NCBI RefSeq assembly: GCF_021531435.1
Contig: NZ_JAFBIS010000002.1
Coordinates: forward strand, 124,001-188,000
Reading direction: 5' to 3'
Length of the DNA: 64,000 bases
DNA from: Oscillibacter valericigenes
GTDB taxonomy: Bacteria > Bacillota > Clostridia > Oscillospirales > Oscillospiraceae
Below, one piece after another: positions 52,055 to 62,634 of this stretch. Position 1 is the first letter of the stretch; the number at the start of each line of letters is the position of its first letter. Under the pieces are notes generated by a model, which made no database searches, was not told the DNA's origin, and saw only the letters and a list, made by a program, of their open reading frames with translations. The translations under genes were made by a program, and so were the position numbers.

Positions 52055-53581
52055 TTACGTTTCCCGCAGATGGACGGTGCAGTCCGTTAGACCGTAAAAC
52101 GGCTGGGAGGCGGTGGAAACGAGATTTTCCAGCACGCCGGACTGGGTGAGGACAGAGGTGGACTTGAAGCACACGGGGATGATGGGCGCTTGCTCCTGCA
52201 AATGGCGGCACAGGGTTTCCATAGCGGCGGCCCGGTCGCCTGCGCCGGCGTAGGCTGCCAGGAGGCGGTCCGTCGTCTCATTGGACCAGCCGCCGTAATT
52301 CAAAGCGCCGCCGGTGGACAGCAGGGCGGACAGGTCCCAGTCGGCGGAGAGCCGGACCTCGCCGTAGTACAGGTCGAAATTCCCGGCGGCCAGGGCCGCG
52401 GTGTATTCCTCCCAGGGCAGGACCCGGACAGAAATGGCAATGCCGGCGTCGGCAAAAGATTCCGCCAGCTCGTTCGCCACAGAGGTCTTAAAGCTGTTTT
52501 CCTCGTTCACCAGCAGGGTGAGGGTACGGCTGCCCGTGTAGCTGCTCAGGTTCAGCGCGGCGGTGAGGTCGTCCCGGGAGTAGGAGCGCTCCAGGCCTGA
52601 GGGATACAGCGGGGAAGCGGGGGAGACGGGGAATTGAGTTGCGTCTCCGTGGCCGGAGAGAAAGGCGCTGACGATGCGGTTACGGTTGGTGCCGATCCAG
52701 AGGGCACGGCGGAAGGCCGGGTCATCCAGCGGCTGCCGGGTCACATTGCAGCCGATATACTGGAAAACGGTGGTATCTGTGTCCGTATAGCTGATGTCGC
52801 CGGTCACACTGATGGGGGACGTGCCGGTAAGGTCGGCGGTAATGAGCTGCACATCCCGGGAGGTGAAGCGGTAGAGCATGGTATCCAGGTCGGCGGCCTC
52901 GACTAAGGCGATGCGGTCCGTGGGCTGCCGGGTGCCCTGCCACCAGGTCTGATTGGCCACCAGACAGGCCCCGGCCTCCGTCTGGGACAGAAGATAGGGC
53001 CCTGTGCCGATGGGCAAGGCTTCCGAACCGGCTTTGACAATGGGAATATCCAGCAGGGCGGGCAGGCCGCTGTTGGGGGAGCTGAGGATGACTGTCACGG
53101 AGCCCTCCCCGGCGGAGACGGCGGTGATGCCGGAGAGCCGGGCCTGATAGCGCTCGGACGTCCTGGCACGGTTCAGCGCGGAGCGGACGTCGGCGGCGGT
53201 GAGGGGGGAACCGTCGGAAAAGGTGACGCCCTCCCGGAGGACAAAGGTATAGGAGGTGAAGTCCTCACTGGCGGTATAGTCGGCGCACAGCCAGGGCTGG
53301 GGCTCGAAATCCGGCCCCAGGCGGAACAGCCCCTCACAGATCAGGGAGGAGACCACCTGCTGCATCCCGTCGGGGCAGGTCACCGGGTCCAGGGACTGGT
53401 CCGGCGCGTAGGGCAGGGCCAGCTGCTCCGGCAAAAGGGAGCGCTTGCCGTCCTCCTCCCGGATCTCGCCGGGCTGGAGCAGCTCCGGACTTTCCTCCTC
53501 CAGAGGTTCCACCTGCCAGCAGCCGGACAGCAGGCCCACACAGGCCAGGGCGCATAGGATCAAAACCAGACGCTTTTTCAT
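52055..53581 (-). CDS. ABC transporter solute-binding lipoprotein, family 5 (peptide/nickel type)
   Basis: A 508-residue extracytoplasmic receptor of the OppA/DppA class. The signal peptide ends in LLSGC (lipobox, Cys near residue 21). The family core DYTASEDFTSYTFVLREGVTFSDG with following LTAADV is clear, as is the C-terminal domain with the GNFDLYYGEV block. No permease or ATPase gene is nearby, so it is an orphan receptor that must borrow a transporter. AAAGGAG precedes the start. It is the last gene of a three-gene minus-strand unit behind pgeF. Confidence 0.88.
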   Translation of the reverse strand: MKKRLVLILCALACVGLLSGCWQVEPLEEESPELLQPGEIREEDGKRSLLPEQLALPYAPDQSLDPVTCPDGMQQVVSSLICEGLFRLGPDFEPQPWLCADYTASEDFTSYTFVLREGVTFSDGSPLTAADVRSALNRARTSERYQARLSGITAVSAGEGSVTVILSSPNSGLPALLDIPIVKAGSEALPIGTGPYLLSQTEAGACLVANQTWWQGTRQPTDRIALVEAADLDTMLYRFTSRDVQLITADLTGTSPISVTGDISYTDTDTTVFQYIGCNVTRQPLDDPAFRRALWIGTNRNRIVSAFLSGHGDATQFPVSPASPLYPSGLERSYSRDDLTAALNLSSYTGSRTLTLLVNEENSFKTSVANELAESFADAGIAISVRVLPWEEYTAALAAGNFDLYYGEVRLSADWDLSALLSTGGALNYGGWSNETTDRLLAAYAGAGDRAAAMETLCRHLQEQAPIIPVCFKSTSVLTQSGVLENLVSTASQPFYGLTDCTVHLRET

Positions 53582-53604
53582 AGCGAAAAGACTCCTTTTG
53601 AGGC

Positions 53605-54405
53605 TCAGGGGCGGACGATTACAGCGGCCTGGACGCCCCGGGCGTCGCCCATCTTCCGATGGGACCAGAACAGGTCCGGGCGGCAGGCGGTACAGAGGCC
53701 GCAGACGTCGATGTGCTCCGGGAGTACACCCGCGCGCAGCAGCCATTGGCGGTTCAGTCCCGCCAGATCCACGTGGTACTTGGGAGAGCGCCAGGTGAGG
53801 TACGGCTCCGCGTCGGTGCCCAGAGCATCCCTCATGGCGTCGGCCACGTCGCTGTCCGTCTCAAAGCAGCACGAGCCGATACAAGGGCCGATGGCGGCCA
53901 GAATATGTTCCGGCTTTGCACCGTATGCGGCGGCCATGGCCGCCACCGCTTTTTCCACGATGCCCCCGGCGCAGCCCCGCCATCCGGCGTGGACGCCGCC
54001 CACGGCCCCGGTCACCGGGTCGTGGAGGAGCAGGATGCCGCAGTCGGCGGAGAACACTACTAACGGGAGATTCGGCTCGTTGGTGATAAGGGCGTCGGCG
54101 GTGTAGTCCCGCTCCCGCCAGAGGCCCTTGCCCGCGTCGTCGGCGGTGCAGACCCGGACGGTGGTCTCATGGACCTGCTTGGAAAGTACCACCCGTTTTT
54201 CATCCAGCCCCACGGCGCCGCAGAAGCGGCGGTAGTTCTCCGCCACGGCGGCGGGGTCGTCACCCCGGCTGGGGCCCAGGTTCAGACTGTCCCAGGGCGG
54301 GACGGACACGCCGCCCTTCCGGGTGGAAAAGGCGTGGCGGATGCCGGAGAGCAGGGGAGAGGTCAAAAAGACGAGGCCGTTTTGTTCGCGTGTTTCAAAA
54401 GGCAT
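53605..54405 (-). CDS. pgeF: Peptidoglycan editing factor / polyphenol-oxidase family protein (PgeF, YlmD-like)
   Basis: A 266-residue DUF152 protein. Copper/zinc-site motifs are present: LSKQVHET, VFSADCGILLL and GGVHAGWRGCAGGIVEK, with CIGSCCFE later. Family members have been described as purine-nucleoside-active enzymes and as editors preventing L-Ser misincorporation into the peptidoglycan stem peptide. GGAGG precedes the start. It lies 23 bases before the solute-receptor gene and 12 after the small membrane protein gene. Confidence 0.9.
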   Translation of the reverse strand: MPFETREQNGLVFLTSPLLSGIRHAFSTRKGGVSVPPWDSLNLGPSRGDDPAAVAENYRRFCGAVGLDEKRVVLSKQVHETTVRVCTADDAGKGLWRERDYTADALITNEPNLPLVVFSADCGILLLHDPVTGAVGGVHAGWRGCAGGIVEKAVAAMAAAYGAKPEHILAAIGPCIGSCCFETDSDVADAMRDALGTDAEPYLTWRSPKYHVDLAGLNRQWLLRAGVLPEHIDVCGLCTACRPDLFWSHRKMGDARGVQAAVIVRP

Positions 54406-54417
54406 GGGAACCTCCGT

Positions 54418-54639
54418 TCAGTCCTGTTTTTCTTCTACTGTATGATGGTGATAGCCCTGGTAGGCATTGTTCAGCCCGGCCAACAGGACAAAAAAGCCAA
54501 TGGCGGACAGCAGGATGCCCCATCCGCCCAGCAGAATGCCTGCCATGCACAACAGACCACCTGCCAGCAGCAGGGCGATGCCATAAAGGATGTCCTTGAT
54601 GTCCTGCAAAAGAGCCAGGACACCGTCATTGTCTTTCAT
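54418..54639 (-). CDS. Small two-helix membrane protein
   Basis: A 73-residue protein with two adjacent transmembrane segments (about residues 20-40 and 42-60, rich in Gly and Leu) and a His-rich C-terminus (YHHHTVEEKQD). I do not recognise a family. The start at 54639 follows AAAGGAG; the longer frame to 54663 has no ribosome site. It appears to head the operon with pgeF and the receptor. Confidence 0.7.
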   Translation of the reverse strand: MKDNDGVLALLQDIKDILYGIALLLAGGLLCMAGILLGGWGILLSAIGFFVLLAGLNNAYQGYHHHTVEEKQD

Positions 54640-54664
54640 GGAAAACTCCTTTCTGGGTAGCAAA

Positions 54665-54769
54665 GCGCCCCCTGCCCTCCGGCAGGAGAACAGGGGGCGT
54701 GATCAGACAGAGGAAAGGGGCTAGGGGAAACCTACGGTTTCCCCAGTTCATTCGCCAAAGGCAAATGAA
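54665..54769. other. Hairpins upstream of the small membrane-protein gene
   Basis: Three stems with no coding potential: 54665-54699 (GCGCCCCCTG / CAGGGGGCG with an inner CCTGCC/GGCAGG), 54724-54744 (perfect 9-bp GGGGAAACC / GGTTTCCCC, TAC loop) and 54747-54769 (nine of ten pairs). They abut repeat copy 2 and may belong to the same composite element. Confidence 0.65.
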
Positions 54770-54772
54770 GAA

Positions 54773-54901
54773 ATTTCAATCATTTTCGCCGCGGCGTGTA
54801 CGTGGCGAAAATACCTCGACCCGTGCGCCCTTGGGACGCACACACCAGTGGCCAATGTCACTGGTGGTGGGGGAGGTCGAGGGGGAGCCTGCTCCCCCTC
54901 G
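54773..54901 (+). repeat. Multi-hairpin repeat element, copy 2
   Basis: In order: ATTTCAATCATTTT lead-in, hairpin 54782-54812 (12-bp stem), a linker ending CGACCC, hairpin 54823-54841 with a CCTTGGG centre, hairpin 54843-54866 (CACCAGTG / CACTGGTG), a G-rich linker, and hairpin 54878-54901 (10-bp stem). The segment 54814-54821 also pairs with 54875-54882 as an outer stem. It is homologous to the minus-strand element at 31134-31261. It ends six bases beyond the secA stop, antisense to secA, and probably also serves as the secA terminator region. Confidence 0.8.
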
Positions 54902-54907
54902 AAAGCG

Positions 54908-57661
<2,754 letters not shown>

Positions 57662-57764
57662 AGTATTTGAAACATCCTTTCCAAATCCCGCTTGTAAAAG
57701 AAGCGGGAAGAAAAATACATACTTTTATTAAATAAGAGAAGCGTGCCCATAAAAAAGCAAGAGT

Positions 57765-57793
57765 AGCATACCACAAATGCCCAGGGATTGCAA
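57765..57793 (-). promoter_or_regulatory. Promoter of secA
   Basis: On the minus strand TTGCAA (57793-57788), 17-base spacer, TATGCT (57770-57765). Confidence 0.72.
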
Positions 57794-57825
57794 AGAAAAA
57801 TGAGGATTTCCGAAAAAAGTTCACA

Positions 57826-57861
57826 AACAGGCGGCGGTTTTCCCCAAAACCGCCGCCTGTT
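57826..57861 (-). terminator. Terminator of the small minus-strand gene
   Basis: A perfect 16-bp stem AACAGGCGGCGGTTTT / AAAACCGCCGCCTGTT with a four-base loop, followed on the minus strand by a T run at 57814-57819. It lies 11 bases after the stop of the 40-codon reading frame at 57872. Confidence 0.85.
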
Positions 57862-57871
57862 CCCTCACTTT

Positions 57872-57994
57872 TTATGAAAAACAAAGCTCCTCGTCCAGCA
57901 GCACCGGCTGCCGGCTGCCTGACGCGAAGGCGTATTGCGGCAGGGGGAACCAGTCGTCCGGCAGGGACGGGAACCGCAGCGTTCCGGCGGCCAC
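57872..57994 (-). CDS. Possible 40-residue protein
   Basis: A short frame starting GTG 57994, with AGAGAGG eight bases upstream, a promoter (58018-58046) before it and a strong terminator just after. Codons are strongly GC-ending in the same way as known genes here (ctg, ttc, gac, gcc, cgg). The predicted peptide contains LRFPSLPDDWFPLPQYAFA and an acidic LLDEELCF end; it has no signal peptide or membrane helix. I do not recognise it. It could be a small regulatory protein, a toxin-like peptide or the end of a decayed gene. Confidence 0.5.
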   Translation of the reverse strand: MAAGTLRFPSLPDDWFPLPQYAFASGSRQPVLLDEELCFS

Positions 57995-58017
57995 GGCGCT
58001 CACCTCTCTTTCCTGTC

Positions 58018-58046
58018 AGCATAGCGGCATTTTACGCGAAAAACAA
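58018..58046 (-). promoter_or_regulatory. Candidate promoter of the 40-codon gene
   Basis: On the minus strand TTGTTT (58046-58041), 17-base spacer, TATGCT (58023-58018). The leader to the ribosome site would be very short. Confidence 0.5.
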
Positions 58047-58096
58047 GGCGGTTTCGGTTATAGAACAAAAACCGGACATTTTACCGCAAACGTTCA

Positions 58097-58125
58097 TTGT
58101 GCTTTTGAGTGGGATATGCTACAAT
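58097..58125 (+). promoter_or_regulatory. Promoter of the beta-CASP nuclease gene
   Basis: TTGTGC (58097-58102), 17-base spacer, TACAAT (58120-58125). Confidence 0.72.
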
Positions 58126-58175
58126 CATGGCAAGAAAAGAAGAACCCCTACAAAATCCAACAAGGAGGAACTCTT

Positions 58176-59777
58176 ATGAAGCTCAGCTTTTTCGGCGCCG
58201 ATCAATGCGTGACCGGCAGCTGTCACTGTCTGGAAGTGAACGGTAAGCGCATCCTGGTGGACTGCGGTTTGCAGCAGGGACGGGACGAGGTCTCCAACGC
58301 CGAGTTCCCCTTCGCGGCGAACAGCATCGACTGCGTGCTGGTCACCCACGCCCACATTGACCACTCCGGCCGCATCCCCATGCTCATCAAGCAGGGCTTT
58401 CAGGGCCGTATCCTCACCACCCGGCTGACGGCGGACCTGCTGGACATCATGCTGCTGGACTCCGCCCACATCCAGGAGCAGGACGCCGAGTGGAAGAACC
58501 GCAAGGGCGAGCGCTCCGGCGCGCCCCATGTGGAGCCGCTGTACACCATCGAGGACGCCTCCCGGGTCCGGGAGTTCATGACCACCTGCGAGTACGGCGA
58601 AAAGATCGACCTGTGCGAGGGCGTGACGGTGGAATTCGTGGACGCCGGCCACCTGCTGGGCTCCGCCAGCATCATCGTGGACGCCACCGAGGGCGGCGTG
58701 ACGAAGCGGCTGGTGTTCTCCGGCGACCTGGGCAACATCAACCAGCCCATCATCCGGGACCCGGTCCACATCCACGGCGCCGACTATGTGGTCATGGAGT
58801 CCACCTACGGCGACCGCAACCACACCGAGGTCTGGAGCTACACCGACGACCTGGCGGAGATCATCGACAAGACCATCGCCCGGGGCGGCAACGTCATCAT
58901 CCCCTCCTTCGCCGTGGGCCGCACCCAGGAGCTGCTGTACTTCATCCGGGAGATCAAGGACGCGGGCCTTGTGAAGTCCAACCCGGATTTCCCCGTCTAT
59001 ATCGACTCGCCCCTGGCGAAAAAGGCCACTACCATCTTCACCGGGAACCTCCACGGCTATCTGGATGAGGACGCTCTGGCCCTGGTGCAGGACGGCACCC
59101 ACATGTTCAACTTCACAAATCTGCGGATGACGGAGACTTCCGAGGAGTCCAAGGCCCTGAACGAGGAGCCCACCCCCAAGGTCATTATTTCCGCCTCCGG
59201 CATGTGCGACGCGGGCCGTATCCGCCACCACCTGAAGCACAACCTCTGGCGGAAGGAGTGCACCGTGGCGTTCGTGGGCTACCAGGGTGAGGGCACCCTG
59301 GGCCGCAGCCTGCTGGAGGGCACCAAGAGCGTGAAGATGTTCGGCGAGGAGATCGCCGTCAACGCGGAGATCGTGAACTTCCAGGGCCTTTCCTCCCACG
59401 CCGACCGGGACCATCTGCTGAGCTGGATCGCGGACTTCAAGGAGCCCAAGCCCCAGCACGTCTTTGTGGTCCACGGCGACCGGGAGGTGGCGCCCTTCTT
59501 CGCCCAGAGCATCCAGGGCATGGGCTTTACCGCCCACGCGCCCCAGTACACCGAGGTCTACGACCTGATCGCCGACAAGATGCTCTCGCCCGGCTACCTG
59601 CCCGAGCGGAAGGCCAAGGCCGTCGCCGGCGGCAAGACCAGCTCCGCCTACGAGCGCCTGGTGGCCGTGGGCGAGATGCTCATGGCGTCCATCAAGCGCT
59701 CCAAGGGCCGGGACAACAAGAGCCTTGCCCGTTTCGCCGACCAGCTCCGCCAGCTGCTGGAGAAGTGGGAGGCGTAA
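58176..59777 (+). CDS. MBL-fold beta-CASP ribonuclease-like protein with RMMBL domain
   Basis: A 533-residue metallo-beta-lactamase-fold protein of the CPSF/TTHA0252 type, probably an RNA nuclease. The zinc motif HAHIDH is at residues 58-63, a second metal site lies in DAGHLLGSASIIV, and the beta-CASP insert and RMMBL region (SGMCDAGRIRHHL, FQGLSSHADRD, VVHGDREV) follow. It differs from RNase J, which is longer at the C-terminus. ATG 58176 follows AAGGAGG. Substrates are unknown. Confidence 0.9.
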   Translation: MKLSFFGADQCVTGSCHCLEVNGKRILVDCGLQQGRDEVSNAEFPFAANSIDCVLVTHAHIDHSGRIPMLIKQGFQGRILTTRLTADLLDIMLLDSAHIQEQDAEWKNRKGERSGAPHVEPLYTIEDASRVREFMTTCEYGEKIDLCEGVTVEFVDAGHLLGSASIIVDATEGGVTKRLVFSGDLGNINQPIIRDPVHIHGADYVVMESTYGDRNHTEVWSYTDDLAEIIDKTIARGGNVIIPSFAVGRTQELLYFIREIKDAGLVKSNPDFPVYIDSPLAKKATTIFTGNLHGYLDEDALALVQDGTHMFNFTNLRMTETSEESKALNEEPTPKVIISASGMCDAGRIRHHLKHNLWRKECTVAFVGYQGEGTLGRSLLEGTKSVKMFGEEIAVNAEIVNFQGLSSHADRDHLLSWIADFKEPKPQHVFVVHGDREVAPFFAQSIQGMGFTAHAPQYTEVYDLIADKMLSPGYLPERKAKAVAGGKTSSAYERLVAVGEMLMASIKRSKGRDNKSLARFADQLRQLLEKWEA

Positions 59778-59843
59778 CGCGCTCCCGTCCTCCGCTGCGA
59801 GGACATATTTCCGCAGGTTCAGCCTGCGTACCCGGAGGCCACT

Positions 59844-61205
59844 ATGGAACAACTGAAAGAAAACCACATCTATTCCAGCACCGTGGAGGGCTACTCCAGC
59901 GAGGGCCTTGGTATCGTGCGGCTGGACGGAGCCGTGGTGTTCGTGCCCCAGGCCATCCGGGGCGAGGAGATCGACCTGCGCATCACGAAAGTGATGAAGA
60001 CCTGCGCGGCGGGAGAAGTTGTTCAGATACACAAGCCGTCCCCGGAGCGGACAAAGCCGGAGTGCCCGTATTTCGGCAAATGCGGCGGCTGCGACTTCCA
60101 GCACATGAGCTACACCGAGGAGCTGTGGGCCAAGCGGCAGCGGGTGCAGGACGCCCTGACCCGTCTGGGCGGCACGGGCCTCCAGGTGGAGGAAATTCTG
60201 GGGGCCAAAGATCCGGCCCATTACCGCAACAAGAGCCAGTACCCCGTGGGGGCTGACGGCGCCATCGGCTTTTTCCAGGCCCGGACCCACCGGGTGGTCC
60301 CCATCGACCGCTGCCTCATCCAGTCGGAGGCTTCCGACAAAACAGCCAAAGCCGTGGGAGACTGGATGAAAAAATACAAGATTTCCGCCTACGACGAGCG
60401 CACCGGCAAGGGCCTCATCCGGCACATCTACGTCCGGGTGAACAAAAAGGGCGAGAGTCTGTGCTGCGTCGTCGCCAACGGCAAGCAGGTCCCCCGGGAG
60501 CCGGAGCTGGCGGCCTTTGTCCGGGCCGCCGCGCCCCGGACGGTAGGCGTGGTGCTGAACACCAACACGAAAAAGGGCAACGTCATTCTGGGGGACAAGT
60601 ACCGCACCATCTGGGGCCAGGACTTTTTGATGGACACCCTCTGCGGCCTCCGGTTCAAGCTGTCCGTGCCGTCCTTTTACCAGGTGAACCGGGACCAGGC
60701 GGAGGTGCTGTACGGCAAGGCGTTGGAGTTTGCCGGGCTGACGGGAGAGGAGACGGTCCTCGACCTGTACTGCGGCACCGGCACCATCACCCTCTGCCTT
60801 GCTAAGCGGGCAAAACGGGCCATCGGCGCGGAGATCGTGCCCCCGGCCATTGAGGACGCCAAGGAGAACGCCGCCCGGAACGGCATCGAAAACGCGGAAT
60901 TCTTCTGCGGCGACGCGGCGGACATCGCGGCAAAGCTGGAGGCGGAGGGCCTGCGGCCGGACGTCATCACCGTGGACCCGCCCCGGAAGGGCCTGGCCCC
61001 GGAGGTCATCGCCTCCGTAGCGGGCATGGAGCCGAAGCGGGTGGTGTATGTCTCCTGCGACCCCGCCACCCTTGGCCGGGATGTGAAGATCTTCCGGGAG
61101 CTGGGCTATCAGCCCGTCCGGGCCTGCGCCGTGGATATGTTCCCGGGCACGCGGCATGTGGAGAGCGTCGTATTGCTGTCACACAGCGGTGCTGAAACAC
61201 GCTGA
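59844..61205 (+). CDS. rlmD: 23S rRNA (uracil-5-)-methyltransferase, RlmD/RumA type
   Basis: A 453-residue SAM-dependent RNA methyltransferase. An N-terminal TRAM domain (about 1-60) is followed by a four-Cys iron-sulfur motif (CPYFGKCGGCDFQHM), then the Rossmann domain with DLYCGTGTITLCLA, DPPRKGL and the catalytic VSCDPATL Cys. The exact target uridine (RlmD or RlmCD type) cannot be told from sequence alone. CCGGAGG precedes ATG 59844; it lies 66 bp after the nuclease gene and may be co-transcribed. Confidence 0.92.
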   Translation: MEQLKENHIYSSTVEGYSSEGLGIVRLDGAVVFVPQAIRGEEIDLRITKVMKTCAAGEVVQIHKPSPERTKPECPYFGKCGGCDFQHMSYTEELWAKRQRVQDALTRLGGTGLQVEEILGAKDPAHYRNKSQYPVGADGAIGFFQARTHRVVPIDRCLIQSEASDKTAKAVGDWMKKYKISAYDERTGKGLIRHIYVRVNKKGESLCCVVANGKQVPREPELAAFVRAAAPRTVGVVLNTNTKKGNVILGDKYRTIWGQDFLMDTLCGLRFKLSVPSFYQVNRDQAEVLYGKALEFAGLTGEETVLDLYCGTGTITLCLAKRAKRAIGAEIVPPAIEDAKENAARNGIENAEFFCGDAADIAAKLEAEGLRPDVITVDPPRKGLAPEVIASVAGMEPKRVVYVSCDPATLGRDVKIFRELGYQPVRACAVDMFPGTRHVESVVLLSHSGAETR

Positions 61206-61267
61206 GGCGGGGCAAACATATGCCGCCCCCTGCCTCTGAACGCAAATGATGATGGCAGGAGGGGAAT

Positions 61268-62419
61268 ATGCAAATGGATCCCTACTTTTTGATCATCACG
61301 GTCATCGATGTCTTTGTCCTGGGAATCATGTGCATTCTTACAAAGCATAATGAAACATTGAGTAAACAGAAAAGACTCTGGTTTATCAGGTCGTTTGTAT
61401 TGATCATTGCGATTTCTGTCTTAGAGGCAGTTACCGTCGTTGTGGATCAAGGGCCGCCATCACTCCGATGGATCAATATTTTTGCAAATTACCTGGGATT
61501 TGGATTGACACCCGCAGTTCCGATTTTTCTTGCTTCCGCTCTGGAGAACAACCGGAGCACAAGATATGCCCTTCTGCTTGAGGCTGTATATCTGCTGTTA
61601 TTGGCGATCTCGTATCCGTATAAGATCGTTTTTTACATCGACCGGAACAATCAATATATGCGGGGAGACTTTTTCGGAATATACATTGCGGCCTATTTTG
61701 CCGGCATACTTTATCTGCTTGCCATCACGGTTCAGGTTGTCAAAATGTACCAGAATAAAAGCAAACATCATATTTATTTGATTACCGCATTCCTGTTAGT
61801 GGGTACGATGGTACAGGTGGCCTTTCCGCAAATTCATGTAACCTGGCTGTGCGTAACGCTTCTGGCGATCCTTTTCTTTACATATTGCAACGGAATGTGG
61901 CAGCAATTGGATGAACTGACCGGACTGCTGAACCAGAACAGTTACCTGAATAAGACGGATGCATTATCACAAAGCGGGACGCTGGTGGTTTTTGACGTCG
62001 ATGATTTTAAACAAGTCAATGATCATTACGGTCACTTGACGGGAGACCAATGCCTGAAAGAGATCGCCGACTGCATCAAAAAGGCGTATTCGAAAGACGG
62101 CTTTTGCTACCGGATCGGCGGGGATGAATTCTGCGTTTTGCTCAATGAAAACGCGGATACGGAAGCATGTTACAGAAACCTGATCAAGGAATTGAATATC
62201 AGGAGAAAAACGCGGAAGATTCTTCCCCGCGTGTCTGTCGGTGCAGCGCCGTTTGCGGCAGATGATGACATTCTGACGGTCAAAGAAGCTGCCGATCAAA
62301 ATATGTATCAATTCAAGAGAAAGCAAAAAGCAGGTGACACAGAAAGCGGGGGAGAGCATCAGGACACGATCCCGCCTCCCCATCCCGCACAGGCGCCTCG
62401 TATTGCTTCCGAGGGTTGA
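61268..62419 (+). CDS. Membrane-bound diguanylate cyclase (GGDEF)
   Basis: A 383-residue protein with about seven hydrophobic helices in residues 1-210 and a GGDEF domain at about 213-345. DELTGLLNQNSY starts the domain, FDVDDFKQVNDHYGH holds the metal-binding Asp and substrate Asn/Asp, and the signature GGDEF is intact at 284-288. No RxxD inhibitory site lies at the usual distance before it. It should make cyclic di-GMP in response to a membrane-sensed cue. AGGAGGGG precedes ATG 61268. Codons are much more AT-ending than the surroundings, suggesting acquisition. Confidence 0.92.
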   Translation: MQMDPYFLIITVIDVFVLGIMCILTKHNETLSKQKRLWFIRSFVLIIAISVLEAVTVVVDQGPPSLRWINIFANYLGFGLTPAVPIFLASALENNRSTRYALLLEAVYLLLLAISYPYKIVFYIDRNNQYMRGDFFGIYIAAYFAGILYLLAITVQVVKMYQNKSKHHIYLITAFLLVGTMVQVAFPQIHVTWLCVTLLAILFFTYCNGMWQQLDELTGLLNQNSYLNKTDALSQSGTLVVFDVDDFKQVNDHYGHLTGDQCLKEIADCIKKAYSKDGFCYRIGGDEFCVLLNENADTEACYRNLIKELNIRRKTRKILPRVSVGAAPFAADDDILTVKEAADQNMYQFKRKQKAGDTESGGEHQDTIPPPHPAQAPRIASEG

Positions 62420-62634
62420 CAGGTCCGGATACGCCTGAATTTGCAGCCCCGGATATACACCCGGCGGATGGAGTTTCATGGAAATCAACGGCGCTGTTTT
62501 TTGGGGGCCGGGTCTGCCGCATAAAAACGCACAAAAAATATAAAATTTATTTGGCCCCTCGTTTTTTACTGAAATTTATGATATGATGGCCCAAAAGAAC
62601 AGAAGCCCAAAGGAGCAGCAAGGAAAATTTTGCC
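62420..62634 (+). other. Intergenic region between two GGDEF genes
   Basis: 215 bp without a gene. It contains a few GC inverted repeats (for example CCCCGGATATACACCCGG), an AT-rich stretch and a TATGAT box at 62582-62587 without a good -35. I looked for cyclic-di-GMP riboswitch signatures (GEMM-I, GEMM-II) and did not find one by eye. Confidence 0.4.

Noticed and set aside
58125-61157. Minus-strand open frame of 1010 codons opposite the nuclease and rlmD genes
   Set aside because: It runs through two well-supported genes and their intergenic region, with no recognisable domains or start signals.
62420-62634. Cyclic-di-GMP riboswitch before the second cyclase gene
   Set aside because: No match by eye to the conserved GEMM-I or GEMM-II cores, and no terminator nearby.
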